From Clostridia bacterium (lineage in GTDB: Bacteria; Bacillota; Clostridia; TANB77; UBA1234): DNA of 25,962 nucleotides. A program made the position numbers and the translations under genes. The notes beneath the pieces were generated by a model that made no database searches, was not told where the DNA came from, and saw only the letters and a list, made by a program, of their open reading frames with translations. The stretch covers positions 1-25,962 of the forward strand of contig CAADXZ010000169.1 in assembly GCA_900753135.1 (NCBI GenBank), in the 5' to 3' direction. The first letter of the stretch is position 1. Each line of letters begins with the position of its first letter. Shown here piece after piece: positions 5,792 to 14,558 of this stretch.

Positions 5792-8700
5792 AATCCACAT
5801 TAAATATTCCATATAGTATTTTCTTTTGTCTAGGTGTTAAATCGTCATCAACAGCCTCATTTATTGCCTTGATTTTAGCCTTTTTCTTCGTACCCGATAT
5901 TGTTTTACCAAATGTATTTTTCTTTCCTTCTGCATCTTTTTGAGCAAGCCAAGCATTGTAGTAATCTACCATTGGAACATCTTTTAATTCATCTTGTGTT
6001 TTTTGTAATTCTTCTGTAGCTTTAGTTGTAATCCATTTAGATTTTGCATGAGTGTTAGCATCTTTAACAATTTTATTCACTACTTCAACTTTATCTTCGT
6101 TCTCTAAAGTCTTATAAAACTCACTATCAAACAAAGCATGTAATTCTTTTGATACATATTCTCCACTTCGTTTTTGATATTCTGAGCGTTCATTACTAGA
6201 AAGATTTACTTTCTCGCCATCATCGCTTAAATAGTATGGAGCTTGCATTGGAAATATAGTTTTATCTTTTGTTGCTTCATATAATGCATATAATTCTTTT
6301 TGCGTGTCAGTTGCGTTTGCTTTACTTATATTTGCAGGGTTTAGAAAGACATTAAATGCACTATTGTCTCCACCGTAATTTTCAACTTCTTCTCCGAAAG
6401 TATTAACTGTAGGTGCTAGGATATTCTTCGCCCCTGGGATTTTAGCTTTTATTTGATTCATAGTAGATTTTAATTTATCTCCGTATTCAAATGTTTGTCT
6501 TTTAGTTTTATCTCCTAATGTAGCAAACTGAGATAGAAAAGTAGGTACAAATTGAGCGGGCATATCCACTATCGCATTAACCACTCCCTCAGATATTGAG
6601 TCGGCTTCAAACAATTCTTTTATTCCTTGCAAAAACGAGTTGTCAACCACAACCTCACCAGCCACTTTAAAGCCATTTGTTAAAATATCAAATAAACCAG
6701 CTTTTTCTTTACTCATCTTATATGTATCTGCCATTATAGCAAGTGGTGCATTTAATGGATTTGCCCAACTGTAAGTAAAAGTTTTATCTCCTATTTTTAT
6801 TGAATATGGTTGTATTCCCAAGACATTTTGTTCGAAGTTCTTGATGTCCTTGTCATCATCTGCAGAACCAGTCACTGCGCCACTTTGTGCTAGAGCACCC
6901 GCTATTAAATATAAAATTGAACCCGTTATCGCTTTCGAAGTACTATTAACGAAGTTCTTTTGCTGTTGTGCTGTCATTTCGCCCCTCGATATAGCTTTTT
7001 TCATATCAGAATAATTGATAATTGCCTCAATAGTTCCAAGTGGACTATATTCTACCATCGCTTTTGTTAAATTAGCTGGTGTTTTAGCAAATGGTATAAT
7101 TAAGTCTCCCAGTCCAAAGCCTCCTATATTTAGCTTATTCATTTGTCTCCTTATTCCTAAAACAGCTTCCGTATAGCTATTGCTATCGTTCCATGTTCTA
7201 GATAATGCTTCGTTGACCGCTATATCAATCATTTCTGTAGTAGGTGTCGTTACATTATTTGCTTTCATTTGTCCTTGCAAAGAATTATTAAATGCTGCCT
7301 CATAAAAAGGTCTATCTCCACCGCTCATTACCGCACCAAGTAAATTTTCTATTCCATTCAATTTATTATTTATCGCATTTAATGCTTTTGATTTAGTGTT
7401 TTCATTAAATGATTTGCCACCGAAGTCAAACTCATACTTGCTTCCAGAAGGTTCTGTTCTTATTCCCATTTTATAATCTTGTACAGCTTCAGTAATACCT
7501 TTTTTAAAGCCTTTACTTTTTTCTTTTAAATCGGCATAATTTGTTGTTCTCACACCCGTTTTTTTAGCTATCAACTTATCTATTTGTGTTCCAATTATAT
7601 CAGCTACATCATTTACAGGCATTATAAGAGCATTACCAACCACATTTCTTACTTGCGTTTTAGGATTAAATAACATTGCCATTCTTCTAATTGCTTTAAT
7701 TGTTTGCCCTCTTTCTGGTGGCAATTTATCATTTATTCTTTTTTCAATTTTAGCAAGTTCTATTTGCTTTTCTCTTTCAGATGTTGCCTGTTGAGCTTTT
7801 TCAACTTGTTCAGTAATAAACTTACTATCTTCTGCGGTAAGCTTAAACTTTTCTTTATTAGCTTCTACCCATTCTCCGGTTTTTCTTTGTGATATTTCTT
7901 TAAATACATCATTCAATTTTCTTTGCTGATAAACCATCATGGCTTCAGGAGTTAATCTTTGAAATATAGAAAACATTTGAACAGCACGTCCAACTTCAGT
8001 TCCCATATCAGCTAATTTTTGAACAACATTTACAGCAGACTCTGTATCTCCCATTTGCTGATATCTCTCTATAAGTATTGCTCCAATTGCAACATCTTCA
8101 GCTGTGAAGTTTTTAGTTTTAGTTTCCCATTGTTTTATAAGTTTATCTCCTTGTTCATCTAACTTAATTTTAGCTTTTTCTAGTGTTTGTTCATTTGATT
8201 GCCTTTCATAGGTAGTAATATCTATACTATCTTTGACTTCTTGACTTATCACTTTAGACGTTTCTGCATTTTCAAAAAACTTTCTTTGATATGGTGTGTT
8301 TTTATCTTTCTTATGTTTGTAATTCACGCCATTTTCCATTCTTGCATCGTTTTCTGTCATATTTGCAATTTCTTCTAACGATTTAATTTTCTTTTCTTTC
8401 ATATTTAGCAGATCAGCACTTTCAGATATTTTTTTATTATCCATAGCTTGTAATCGTTCATTTGTAGGAAAGCCAAATGTTTTTTTGCTATTCGGCATCA
8501 AATCCCAATTTTCTTTTAGGTACTTTGACCATTCGTTGTTGGATTGGGAATATCTTATATCTGGATTAGATGTTGGTTTTGTGTTGTCTACTGATTTTAT
8601 TTGGTTAGAGTTAAACACTATAATTATATTACCATCGTGCCCGTTTGTTTTATTATTTGCAATTATTCCATCATACCCTAAAATATTTCTAAGTATATTA

Positions 8701-11700
8701 TAAAATCTTTTAAAACCTATTCCAGATATATTTTGAGCTGCAGAAATCAAATCTATATCATCTCCGCCATAATCATATTCAGAAATAGCATCTTCTAAGC
8801 TACCATAATCTGCTTCTATTGTACCATTTGTAATTTCATTTAGTTCTTTTACAAGTCTCGAATAGTCATTTCTTGTCATCGTTATCAGTCCTGCTTGCAT
8901 AGGTTTTTTCACATCTAAATATACTTGTTTTAAATTTTTACCATAACTTTGTCCAGCTTCTGCGTTATCTGTAAAATAGAAACCTTTTCCGTAAGCTAGC
9001 CCAGTTTTTCCCAAATAATCATAACTAAATGTATTAAAGTCAGCATCAGTTCCGTGATACATTACTTTAAGATTTCCATTTTCATCCCTTACCTTACTAT
9101 CTTTAAAGTACTCTTGTTGTTCTCTAGATAATGTCCTACCTTTGTTATCTTTTGACAAAGAAAAAGAACTAGAGTTTTCTAGTCCTTGTGAATTTTTTTC
9201 ATTATTTTGCATATACTGGTTATTGACAGTGCTGTCTGATGATGGTATACTGTATTTAGAAGTTATGCTTCCGTTTGCGGTTTTACCGTTCGGGCCTTTG
9301 AGCCCTCTATTGGAAGTGTCACTTCTATTTTTTTGCATTTCTTTCATTTGCCCCACGTTATAAATAGTATTTATTGCGCCATTCTTACCCACTGAAATTG
9401 TTATTTTATAGTATTTTCCGTCGGAATCTTCAAAATATGCTGTTCTATAATTGAATCCATCTTTTGCAAAGCTATGATTTTTGGTATCCGGAACCGGTCC
9501 ATTTTTATGCTTAGAAACTTGTGCAAGCTCATCCACATGTGATTCAGCCTCTAATTTACTTTTGTATTCGTTGTCAGTAAGAAGCCTTGTTGTGCCATCT
9601 GACATTCTGACTTCATTTCGAAATGTTGCTTTGCCTGCAGTATCTGCTGTAATGCTTAGCAAAGTGCCATCTTCTCCATACACACTAACGTCTTGCCCTT
9701 TTCTTATTTCTTCATTTATATATTTTTTTATTTGTTTTCCCCAATTTGAAACATCATTTCCTTGGATTACTTGTCTTGAAGCTTTAACAAATCGTTTATT
9801 GTCTTTTGTTGTGATTATGTCATACATTTTACCAGCAGAACTCTGATATACCGTATTATATGCTCTTTCAAACTTTCTCTTTAATTCTTGTAGATATTTG
9901 TTATCTGTTCTTCTCTCATTAAATGTTTTTCCTGTATTCTGACCATCAAATAATACATTCTTTACCCAGTTGTACATTTTCATAAACACATTAGGTTTAT
10001 TTCCTGCCAATTCATTTAAAAATTGCTGATTACCAAGTGATTGTGCTACCATATCATTAACCGTTTCTACATTCATATCTAGGTTTGACATATCTAAATT
10101 GTTATTCTTGTAGAAGTTTTCATATTGTTCTGTTATTTTTTGTTTAGCATGTTCATAATTTTCATGTGAAGTAGCTCTATCTTGTACATATTTTTGCAAT
10201 TCAGAATATTCTTGCGTTCCCTCTAAATCATGTAACATTTCATGAACCGCCACAAACTCATAAGCTCTTGTTGAATTGGGATTTATTTTCATTGTTCTTG
10301 TTCCATCGGAATTTTTTATTATTACCCCATCTGTTTTCAATGTATTATCCATTTCGACATTCAAACCTGGTGCAATTTTATTTCTATTTTCCACAAACGT
10401 TTGTATTTCATTAGTTACTGTAGCTTGGTTGTTCTGTTCATCAGATATACTCATTTGCTGATTGCTTTCCAAATTTGATACATTTTGTACATTCTTTTGA
10501 GAAATCTGGTCAATATTTGATGAGTTTTCGCTGATATTAGTATCCTTATGAAGACTTTCTAATTCTTCTCTTGCTCCTAATACTTCATCTGCAACAGAAT
10601 TTCTTATCTCTGATATTTCTTGTGGCGTCAATTGTCTTCCTTGTTCTGTTTCTGCTAATTGAACTGCATTTTGAGTAACTTTATTTATTTGAATTGCAGA
10701 CGTCGCCCCTTGACTTATTCCAGATGATATAAACGCTGATGCCATTTCTTGCATTACATCATCCCAATTCCATTTTTCAGAAAAGTCCAGTTTTCCAAAT
10801 TTGTTCGCATAATTATCCATTAAATAATTGCCAGCATAAGAAATAAATTCTTCTGCTGCTTCACCACCACCAGCAACAAGTATCTTAGTTAATTGCTTTT
10901 GAAAAGCATTTTCTGCTCTAGCTACAGCTTTTTGGGCAAACTCGTCCGTTATATCTGTTCCACCTACACCTAGTAAGCCAAATAGTCCCTCTGTAGTTCC
11001 CTCTATAGCTCCTCCACCTAATATTCTAAGTGCCATTTGTAGCTTTTCTTTTCCTGTTGCATTTTCTAGTCCACCTAACTGTTCATCTGCCTTGGCATAT
11101 GTTTCTGCAGCAGCACTTCCCATTCCAGTAGCAAATGCTGTTGTTGGCATATTTAAAACATGATCACCGAATTTTATTGGTACTTCACCGAATTTACCAA
11201 GTGCAGCACCTACTGCCATTTGTCCACCAGATTGTCCAACACCTTCAGTCGCTGAATCCAATAATTTTCCACTAAATGAATTTGTATTTAATTTATCGGC
11301 TGTACTTTCTAATAAATTATGTGTTTTTGTGAAGGGAGTGCCTACTGCTATTCTTTTTCTTAAAGCATTTGCATACTCATCTTGGCCTATTAAATCTGCT
11401 GCCCCTGCAATTGCAGATGCTCCTGCATTTGCCATTCCTTCTGATACGCTAAATATTCCCTTTGCTATTCTTGTTGGAATCTCTAATGCCGTACTTCCTA
11501 AAGTCGTTGCAGAATCGCTAAAATTTTCAAGCGCTGTTGCAGTTATATCTCCAAATTGATACCCATCTTTAAATCTTCTGAGATTATCTTTCATATTTTC
11601 TGGTACTTTTAATAATTTTCCTCTATCGCTAGGCTGTTGCCCCATAGCTCTACCTATTGAACTTTGTATTACATTTGTGCTATCAACAATGTTTTTACCA

Positions 11701-12167
11701 TTATTTAATTGCTTCCTATATATTTTAGATAACAAATCTGCCGTTCCTTGTTTTAATCCTTTTGATTTTAGTTCTTCTCTTTTAAGTTCTCTGTCCTTCA
11801 TGTTTTCTAGAAACAATTTCTTATCTTGCTGTGAAAAATCATCACCAGCATTTGGCTGTGTGATCAATTCCCCAACTCCAGCATCTTTTACTTTGCTGCT
11901 ATTTACGATTTTCGGTAAAGATTGTGCAAATTTTCTATCGGTTGGTGCAATAGTATTTATTGCTTTTGTTTGATACAACATCTTATTACTTTGATTTTCT
12001 TTCGTTGAATTTGCAGTAGTGTTATTTACTCTGGCTTTATTTTCATCAATACTTACTGCATCTAGTTTTGTTGTTTTATTCCTGATTTCATCCCAGTTTA
12101 ATCGTGATTTACTCGAACCTTGGGTAGTGGTTCCTGTACTTCTTATTTTTCTCCAATCCAAAGGCAT
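5790..12167 (-). CDS. Giant polyvalent virion protein: zincin, PBECR-like nuclease, ADP-ribosyltransferase and LPD domains
   Basis: A 2125-residue protein, presumably packaged in the head and ejected with the DNA. In order: a basic N-terminus with a doubled motif (LDWRKIRS 3-10, LNWDEIRN 23-30); Gly/Ala-rich, partly hydrophobic helices about 205-440; a zincin-type metallopeptidase motif HEMLH at 642-646; a domain about 865-945 with FAKDGFNYRTAYFEDSDGKY and KITISVGKNGAINTIYNVG, matching the PBECR family (Barnase-EndoU-ColicinE5/D-RelE-like) of phage polyvalent proteins; an ADP-ribosyltransferase-like domain about 1034-1195 with MYHGT (1036-1040) and YGKGFYFTDNAEAGQSYG; and a long helical C-terminus with FNPKTQVRNVVGNAL (1500-1514) and IPFAKTPANLTKAMVEYSPL, typical of large polyvalent protein-associated domains, with a hydrophobic helix near 1744-1762. 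AAGGGGGT precedes the ATG. Domain calls are by motif; activities and targets are inferred. Confidence 0.85.
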   Translation of the reverse strand: MPLDWRKIRSTGTTTQGSSKSRLNWDEIRNKTTKLDAVSIDENKARVNNTTANSTKENQSNKMLYQTKAINTIAPTDRKFAQSLPKIVNSSKVKDAGVGELITQPNAGDDFSQQDKKLFLENMKDRELKREELKSKGLKQGTADLLSKIYRKQLNNGKNIVDSTNVIQSSIGRAMGQQPSDRGKLLKVPENMKDNLRRFKDGYQFGDITATALENFSDSATTLGSTALEIPTRIAKGIFSVSEGMANAGASAIAGAADLIGQDEYANALRKRIAVGTPFTKTHNLLESTADKLNTNSFSGKLLDSATEGVGQSGGQMAVGAALGKFGEVPIKFGDHVLNMPTTAFATGMGSAAAETYAKADEQLGGLENATGKEKLQMALRILGGGAIEGTTEGLFGLLGVGGTDITDEFAQKAVARAENAFQKQLTKILVAGGGEAAEEFISYAGNYLMDNYANKFGKLDFSEKWNWDDVMQEMASAFISSGISQGATSAIQINKVTQNAVQLAETEQGRQLTPQEISEIRNSVADEVLGAREELESLHKDTNISENSSNIDQISQKNVQNVSNLESNQQMSISDEQNNQATVTNEIQTFVENRNKIAPGLNVEMDNTLKTDGVIIKNSDGTRTMKINPNSTRAYEFVAVHEMLHDLEGTQEYSELQKYVQDRATSHENYEHAKQKITEQYENFYKNNNLDMSNLDMNVETVNDMVAQSLGNQQFLNELAGNKPNVFMKMYNWVKNVLFDGQNTGKTFNERRTDNKYLQELKRKFERAYNTVYQSSAGKMYDIITTKDNKRFVKASRQVIQGNDVSNWGKQIKKYINEEIRKGQDVSVYGEDGTLLSITADTAGKATFRNEVRMSDGTTRLLTDNEYKSKLEAESHVDELAQVSKHKNGPVPDTKNHSFAKDGFNYRTAYFEDSDGKYYKITISVGKNGAINTIYNVGQMKEMQKNRSDTSNRGLKGPNGKTANGSITSKYSIPSSDSTVNNQYMQNNEKNSQGLENSSSFSLSKDNKGRTLSREQQEYFKDSKVRDENGNLKVMYHGTDADFNTFSYDYLGKTGLAYGKGFYFTDNAEAGQSYGKNLKQVYLDVKKPMQAGLITMTRNDYSRLVKELNEITNGTIEADYGSLEDAISEYDYGGDDIDLISAAQNISGIGFKRFYNILRNILGYDGIIANNKTNGHDGNIIIVFNSNQIKSVDNTKPTSNPDIRYSQSNNEWSKYLKENWDLMPNSKKTFGFPTNERLQAMDNKKISESADLLNMKEKKIKSLEEIANMTENDARMENGVNYKHKKDKNTPYQRKFFENAETSKVISQEVKDSIDITTYERQSNEQTLEKAKIKLDEQGDKLIKQWETKTKNFTAEDVAIGAILIERYQQMGDTESAVNVVQKLADMGTEVGRAVQMFSIFQRLTPEAMMVYQQRKLNDVFKEISQRKTGEWVEANKEKFKLTAEDSKFITEQVEKAQQATSEREKQIELAKIEKRINDKLPPERGQTIKAIRRMAMLFNPKTQVRNVVGNALIMPVNDVADIIGTQIDKLIAKKTGVRTTNYADLKEKSKGFKKGITEAVQDYKMGIRTEPSGSKYEFDFGGKSFNENTKSKALNAINNKLNGIENLLGAVMSGGDRPFYEAAFNNSLQGQMKANNVTTPTTEMIDIAVNEALSRTWNDSNSYTEAVLGIRRQMNKLNIGGFGLGDLIIPFAKTPANLTKAMVEYSPLGTIEAIINYSDMKKAISRGEMTAQQQKNFVNSTSKAITGSILYLIAGALAQSGAVTGSADDDKDIKNFEQNVLGIQPYSIKIGDKTFTYSWANPLNAPLAIMADTYKMSKEKAGLFDILTNGFKVAGEVVVDNSFLQGIKELFEADSISEGVVNAIVDMPAQFVPTFLSQFATLGDKTKRQTFEYGDKLKSTMNQIKAKIPGAKNILAPTVNTFGEEVENYGGDNSAFNVFLNPANISKANATDTQKELYALYEATKDKTIFPMQAPYYLSDDGEKVNLSSNERSEYQKRSGEYVSKELHALFDSEFYKTLENEDKVEVVNKIVKDANTHAKSKWITTKATEELQKTQDELKDVPMVDYYNAWLAQKDAEGKKNTFGKTISGTKKKAKIKAINEAVDDDLTPRQKKILYGIFNVD

Positions 12168-12172
12168 ATCTT

Positions 12173-13558
12173 CTACCCCCTTAACTGATTTTGCACGTTT
12201 CTAGGCATTAGAGTTGCATTCTGTTCTTTTTTGGTTTTTGATGAATCTACAGTATTTTGATTTTTAACATCTGCATAAGGTCCAATTCCATATAAAGCCA
12301 TTAAGGACAAAGCATCATTGTCACTCATTCTTCCACTTTCATTTTCACTTTGAATATAATCTAACAATTTCTCACTATCTGTCAAAAAGCTTCCTTCTGA
12401 TAAATAATTATTATCAATTATATCGCTATAAGTTGATAGTTTTGTCGTGTTCGCATTTCCTGTAGATTGACTATATGGTTTATTTATATTGTACTGTGTT
12501 TGCGCAGTATCATTAGCTAATTGTTGTCTTTTTACCCAATTTTCAAATTCTTGCTGTCTTGCTTCCTTTTCTGCTTCTGCTTGTTGCATTGCCAAGTAGT
12601 TGTTATAATATTGATTTGCTTGTTCTACAGTCCAACCTAATGCCGCAGCATTATTATAGTTTATATTCCCTGCTTGAATTGAAGCCAGTGCATTGCTTGG
12701 ATTTGTTGCATTGTTTATGTTATTCGCTATTTTATCGCCTCTAAGTGCTGATAATTGTAAAACTTCTCTACTATTTGGACTATATCCTTGGGCTAGCAAG
12801 CTATTTATTTGTGCTCGATAATCATTTGCATACTGTTGCATAGATTGTTGTTTTAATTGCTCATCTATCAACCTTTGTCTTTGATTTTCTTGCAATAGAT
12901 TATTAAAATATTCTGCTTCTATCTTTGAATTTGCAGTAGCCAAATTAGAAGCATAATCACTTTTAGCATTTGCTCTAGCTCTTGCTATTTCATTTAATGT
13001 ATTTGTTTCATTTGTATCTATTGTTCCTAAATTATTTTGAAGAGTTGACAATCTGTTCATTTCCCCTTGTGCTGCTGCACCACTATTTGTTAACCCTCTA
13101 CTAGCCAAATACTCACTAAAAGACCTAGCACCTTTTTGAGAATTTGAAGATGCTAGGTTTCTTTGATTTTGATACGTTGGCTTTACCGTGGCTTCTTGTT
13201 CAGCTAAAGCCTGTAATGTTTTCTCCTTTTGTGCTTTAAGCTCATTTGCCGTTGCTTTTTGTTGAAGTCTTTTTAGTCTTTCTAAATCGTCCTGATATGT
13301 AGAACTCGATGTTGAATTATTACTATTACTGTTTCTGCTTGATTTTCCACCGTTACCAGTCCAACCTGGTTCTTGATTTCCTAGCGATATGTTCTGACTT
13401 CCGTCCGCTCCTCCAGAGTATCCGTATCCTGCTCTTACTGATTCGGCCTCTTTGTGTGCTGACTCCATACCTGCTTTATCGCCTTTAGCTTGAGCCTCTG
13501 CATATTTTTTCTTTGCATTATCTATTTTTGCTGTGTCTTCTTTACTTAAATTAGCCAT
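12173..13558 (-). CDS. Probable internal virion/ejection protein (coiled-coil)
   Basis: A 461-residue, Gln/Asn/Ala-rich, largely helical protein. Residues 9-44 form a charged helical pair leading to YGYSGGADGSQ (45-55), a short motif I have seen after such helices in Bacillota phage and cell-wall-associated proteins. A Ser/Asn-rich linker (73-87) follows, then long helices (LERLKRLQQKATANELKAQ, EAEYFNNLLQENQRQRLIDEQLKQQ, QQAEAEKEARQQEFENWVKRQQ) with high coiled-coil tendency. There is no signal peptide and no enzyme motif. It lies directly before the giant polyvalent gene (6-bp gap), in the position of the internal head proteins of short-tailed phages, so it probably helps build the DNA-ejection channel with that partner. 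It has a strong AGGAGGTG site. Confidence 0.6.
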   Translation of the reverse strand: MANLSKEDTAKIDNAKKKYAEAQAKGDKAGMESAHKEAESVRAGYGYSGGADGSQNISLGNQEPGWTGNGGKSSRNSNSNNSTSSSTYQDDLERLKRLQQKATANELKAQKEKTLQALAEQEATVKPTYQNQRNLASSNSQKGARSFSEYLASRGLTNSGAAAQGEMNRLSTLQNNLGTIDTNETNTLNEIARARANAKSDYASNLATANSKIEAEYFNNLLQENQRQRLIDEQLKQQSMQQYANDYRAQINSLLAQGYSPNSREVLQLSALRGDKIANNINNATNPSNALASIQAGNINYNNAAALGWTVEQANQYYNNYLAMQQAEAEKEARQQEFENWVKRQQLANDTAQTQYNINKPYSQSTGNANTTKLSTYSDIIDNNYLSEGSFLTDSEKLLDYIQSENESGRMSDNDALSLMALYGIGPYADVKNQNTVDSSKTKKEQNATLMPRNVQNQLRG

Positions 13559-13568
13559 TTTACACCTC

Positions 13569-14558
13569 CTAAGCTTTCATAATAAACGCCAATGCATAAT
13601 AAGGTGGTCTATTTTCATGTGCTTGTCCTCCACCTGTTTTTTCAGTATTTACAGTTGTTCTACTACCTATTGCATCACTAAAGCCCTGTGCATGTATACT
13701 TCCTATTCCAGTTGGGAAATTCGATATTGCATGGCTATGTTCTGGCATTTCACTTATAGTTAAAGTATGCGTTTTTTCTCCGCCAGTGTTTCCGATTGAA
13801 TATTCATCACCACTACCAACAATAAATCTGTTTCTTAAATCTGGTGTTCCGTTCGTCCCGTCACACAAATACCAACCACTTGGAATTGTTGTACCACTCC
13901 ACATACCTATAAAACCACTAGGAACTAACGATAATCCAAAATTTGTTTTTTCTTTTGTTACACTTCCATCTGCAAGCTTTGATGATGTTATAGAATTATC
14001 TGCCACACTTCCTTGCGTCATACTTATTAAATCTTGATAAATCTTATTTAATTTAGCCTGCACATTTGCTTCCGATGTATCTTGTTCATTTAGTTGTGTA
14101 GCTGTTATATTTAATGCTTTCTTTACGTTTTCGTCTATTTTTTCTCCTGTAACACTTCCATTATTTATCTTATCAGCTGTTACGGAACCATCGGCTAGTT
14201 TTTCAGTCGTTACATTTGCATCTGCAATTTTAGATGTCGTTATAGCCTCGTTTTCTATTTTAGACGTAGCTATATTTGTATTGTTTATTGTTGTTATTTG
14301 CGACTGCAAACGTTCTAACTTCGCTTGTATATTTTCAGCTGAATCGTCCGTATCGTTTAATTTTTGGGCTCCCATCATTCCGGCACTAGCATTACTTTCT
14401 AATTCATTCATCAAGTCATTAAGTGCTTTTTTCAATTTTTCGACTGGTTCATCAAATTTCTTCTTTAACTCTTCAGAAGATAAACCATCATCTATATTAG
14501 GTTCATCACTCAAGCTTTGATGTACACTTAAATTATCATTTAATCTTGTAAATCTCAT
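13569..14558 (-). CDS. Tail fibre with decapeptide repeats and C-terminal tail-collar domain
   Basis: A 329-residue fibre. The N-terminus (1-60) is helical and may anchor it. Residues about 96-145 are five consecutive ten-residue repeats of the type (I/V)-T-T-x-K-(I/L)-x-(D/N)-(G/A)-S, with further copies at 190-204; such repeats form slender beta or coiled trimer shafts. The segments KLNDTDDSAENIQAKL (66-81) and QLNEQDTSEANVQAKL (155-170) are an internal duplication. The C-terminus is a phage tail-collar/microcystin-dependent-protein-type domain: GFIGMWSGTTIPSGWYLCDG (215-234), TPDLRNRFIVGSG, MPEHSH (271-276) and the closing HENRPPYYALAFIMKA. It is likely a receptor-binding or trimerisation tip. 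The start overlaps the preceding stop (TAATG) and has GGGGAGGT. Confidence 0.85.
   Translation of the reverse strand: MRFTRLNDNLSVHQSLSDEPNIDDGLSSEELKKKFDEPVEKLKKALNDLMNELESNASAGMMGAQKLNDTDDSAENIQAKLERLQSQITTINNTNIATSKIENEAITTSKIADANVTTEKLADGSVTADKINNGSVTGEKIDENVKKALNITATQLNEQDTSEANVQAKLNKIYQDLISMTQGSVADNSITSSKLADGSVTKEKTNFGLSLVPSGFIGMWSGTTIPSGWYLCDGTNGTPDLRNRFIVGSGDEYSIGNTGGEKTHTLTISEMPEHSHAISNFPTGIGSIHAQGFSDAIGSRTTVNTEKTGGGQAHENRPPYYALAFIMKA

Noticed and set aside
9481..9846. Plus-strand ORF of 121 residues inside the giant gene
   Set aside because: It is antisense to the conserved PBECR-like region, with no ribosome binding site and an unlikely composition.
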